From a virus, in the IMG/VR virus record IMGVR_UViG_3300044729_003839, positions 1 to 64,000 of that record: a stretch of DNA of 64,000 nucleotides; one strand, written 5' to 3'. The notes beneath the pieces were generated by a model, which was given only the letters and a program-made list of their open reading frames with translations, was not told where the DNA came from and made no database searches. Below, one piece after another: positions 62,444-64,000 of this stretch. The stretch's first letter is position 1. Every line of letters starts with the position of its first letter. The position numbers and the translations under genes are program-made.

Positions 62444-64000
62444 ATGTCCGAAGGGGTTTTTAGGGGATTTGGACAATTTTCTCGCCCAGACATCGGGCTG
62501 ATTTCCGACGGGTTTCAAAACCTTTCCGAAATCTTCGAGTCGGACAAGCGAAACGCGTTAAGAAATATACTTCTAGATCCTGAATCTCTTGACCAAATTT
62601 ATCAGTTATCTGAAACTATTAGTAGAGAGGATCTTAGGTCGGTCTCCGGTCTATCTTCCTTCCTGCTTTCAACCCTGCATAGAATTGATAATATATCAGG
62701 AGATCGAATCCTTGAGGAGCTTGAGGTTGACAAGCTATACGCTTCGCCTAAGTACACCTTGGGTGGTACGGGTTCCAATGCTTTAAACCGTCCGAATGTA
62801 ATAATTTTTAACGGAGGCATAAAGTGCGAAGGTGCTTTTTACCGCGCTAATGTACTTTCCGAAAGTCTTTTCGAAAACCCAGAAAAAAGACTAATTTCCC
62901 TCTCGACATCCCGCTCAAGTCTTTTCAGCTCCAACTTGGACGAGGATAATCCCGGGTTCTTCAAAGACGCTTCGTATCCGGGGTCTGTCCGCGTACGCAG
63001 AAAGTCCCATGTCAATAGAATTTTTGTCCCCGAGGGTTCTTTCGTCCGGAAGTCTTCCGTCCCTGAGTCTCCCTCCCACACCCTTAAGCTCAATGTCATT
63101 AACGGGCCTGGGCAACCAGTAACACCTTTGAAATTACTGGCCACTATAAACTCCCCACTCAAGATATTTTGCAGACTTTCCAGGGGTAGTATAAAATTTA
63201 AATTCACTGACTCGTTAATTAATTTTTACGGGTACCAAGTGCAAGTTGTCCAGCAAAGGCCTAATACTGAATTTGTAGACTTTTTACAAGTAGAACCATC
63301 TTCTCAACCCTCAGGTACAAACGAGTTCACTTTAGATATAGATATCACGAGTACTGGATATCAACAGGTATACGATTTGTACCTGTATCTTTACCTGAAT
63401 CCAGAAAAAGTCAGAGGTCTAGAGTTTGAAGGTATCGATATCAGAGAAACTCCTGATAAAAAAGACCTTGGCCTTATAGGGTTTAACAACCTCGAGGAAC
63501 TTAGAGTGTCCGGAGGTTCGATGACGATCCTGCCACTCTGGTTAAAAACACTCTCTAACAAGCTCCGGGTACTCGATCTTAAAAACAGCGGAGACACTTG
63601 GAAATCAGGTCCGATGTCCTGGTTTGATATCAGGAATTCAGGGGCTGTCCCCTCATTCAATCACCCCATTTATACAGTAGTAAGCTATTTAACAATCCCC
63701 AAAAGCGGGCCGATGATAAACAGCGCCGGGGATGATTGGGCGGATGAAAAGTTTGAGAAATATATTTTAAACGAGAGCAGGACTGCCGGGGTTGATTATC
63801 GCCAATTTACAAATTTACAAGAACTTTACCTCGGGGACAGATTCAGGGGACTTAATTCCGACTTAAGTGATGTTTTCCCCAACTTAAGGGTACTGGAATG
63901 GAACACTAAAACTCGCGGACTAACAGCCTTCATTTCCGGCCAAAAATTGCCGTCGATTAAAAACACGGGCGGACTGACTCAGTACAACATTTCTGGTTCA
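62444..64000 (+). CDS. LRR-containing structural protein, partial (runs off the window)
   Basis: Open from ATG 62444 to the window end, at least 519 residues. N-terminal helices (GFQNLSEIFESDKRNALRNI), a beta domain with ESPSHTLKLNVINGPGQPVT, then leucine-rich repeats (FNNLEELRVSGGSMTILPLW, LRVLDLKNSGD, LQELYLGDRFRGL, LRVLEWNTKTRG). Resembles the 42051-42821 LRR protein. Likely a fibre or host-recognition component. The 3' end is missing. Confidence 0.7.
   Translation, partial: MSEGVFRGFGQFSRPDIGLISDGFQNLSEIFESDKRNALRNILLDPESLDQIYQLSETISREDLRSVSGLSSFLLSTLHRIDNISGDRILEELEVDKLYASPKYTLGGTGSNALNRPNVIIFNGGIKCEGAFYRANVLSESLFENPEKRLISLSTSRSSLFSSNLDEDNPGFFKDASYPGSVRVRRKSHVNRIFVPEGSFVRKSSVPESPSHTLKLNVINGPGQPVTPLKLLATINSPLKIFCRLSRGSIKFKFTDSLINFYGYQVQVVQQRPNTEFVDFLQVEPSSQPSGTNEFTLDIDITSTGYQQVYDLYLYLYLNPEKVRGLEFEGIDIRETPDKKDLGLIGFNNLEELRVSGGSMTILPLWLKTLSNKLRVLDLKNSGDTWKSGPMSWFDIRNSGAVPSFNHPIYTVVSYLTIPKSGPMINSAGDDWADEKFEKYILNESRTAGVDYRQFTNLQELYLGDRFRGLNSDLSDVFPNLRVLEWNTKTRGLTAFISGQKLPSIKNTGGLTQYNISGS

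Overview
The window is a contiguous piece of a large contractile-tailed phage genome, most likely a cyanophage. Phage evidence: portal, prohead protease/scaffold, HK97-fold major capsid protein, decoration protein, contractile tail sheath, tail spike and several homing endonucleases. Cyanobacterial-host evidence: a ferredoxin-dependent bilin reductase, a 39-residue high-light-inducible protein and an S-adenosylmethionine decarboxylase, all typical cyanophage auxiliary metabolic genes. Terminase and helicase-primase are not in the window, so it is a fragment.

Layout. (1) 1-4765: tandem array of 16 small paralogous plus-strand genes plus one broken copy, most ending in a Leu/Met-Phe-Ser/Gln/Lys type C-terminus; function unknown. 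(2) 4766-5679: gene-poor region with helically phased ACAAAACATT repeats and a 16-bp palindrome, a candidate origin or operator. (3) 5680-12.6 kb: unknown proteins, a zinc protein, a homing endonuclease with tandem internal repeats, a GyrA-type topoisomerase subunit and an overlapping PD-(D/E)XK nuclease. (4) 12.6-18.4 kb: AbrB-like protein, bilin reductase, D12-methylase-like protein, speD, three tRNAs (Ile-UAU, Leu-UAA, Arg-UCU) with an HNH gene between them, hli, small membrane proteins, and a metallophosphatase. (5) 18.4-21.2 kb: a family-A DNA polymerase that is colinear with mitochondrial DNA polymerase gamma. (6) 21.2-25.4 kb: small membrane proteins, RlpA-like protein, a second zinc/GIY-YIG-like endonuclease followed by an RlpA gene fragment, and a Dps-like protein. 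(7) 24.4-36.2 kb, mostly minus strand: Mu-like head and tail module (gp37-like, gp36-like, capsid, decoration, protease/scaffold, sheath, tail chaperone-like genes). The capsid gene is split by a group I intron carrying a GIY-YIG endonuclease. (8) 36.2-64 kb: adhesin, fibre, baseplate and tail-spike genes in both orientations, the Mu gp29-like portal, and a probable tail tube. A 2.8-kb block at 37.6-40.4 kb (BspA-type repeats plus tiny membrane proteins) looks compositionally foreign.

Regulation. Two sequence signals recur. GTTGAAAGCT (and near variants) occurs about 20 times, nearly always directly upstream of a gene and pointing toward it, chiefly among virion genes; one copy is followed by TATAAATA, the core of T4-type late promoters. 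A second signal, TGnTAnnAT (best TGTGCTATAAT), resembles an extended -10 box and sits upstream of early/metabolic genes and tRNAs. The inferred scheme is host-polymerase early transcription of the left half and a dedicated late promoter class for structural genes.

All functional assignments are from reading the sequence and recalled family motifs; no database search was run.
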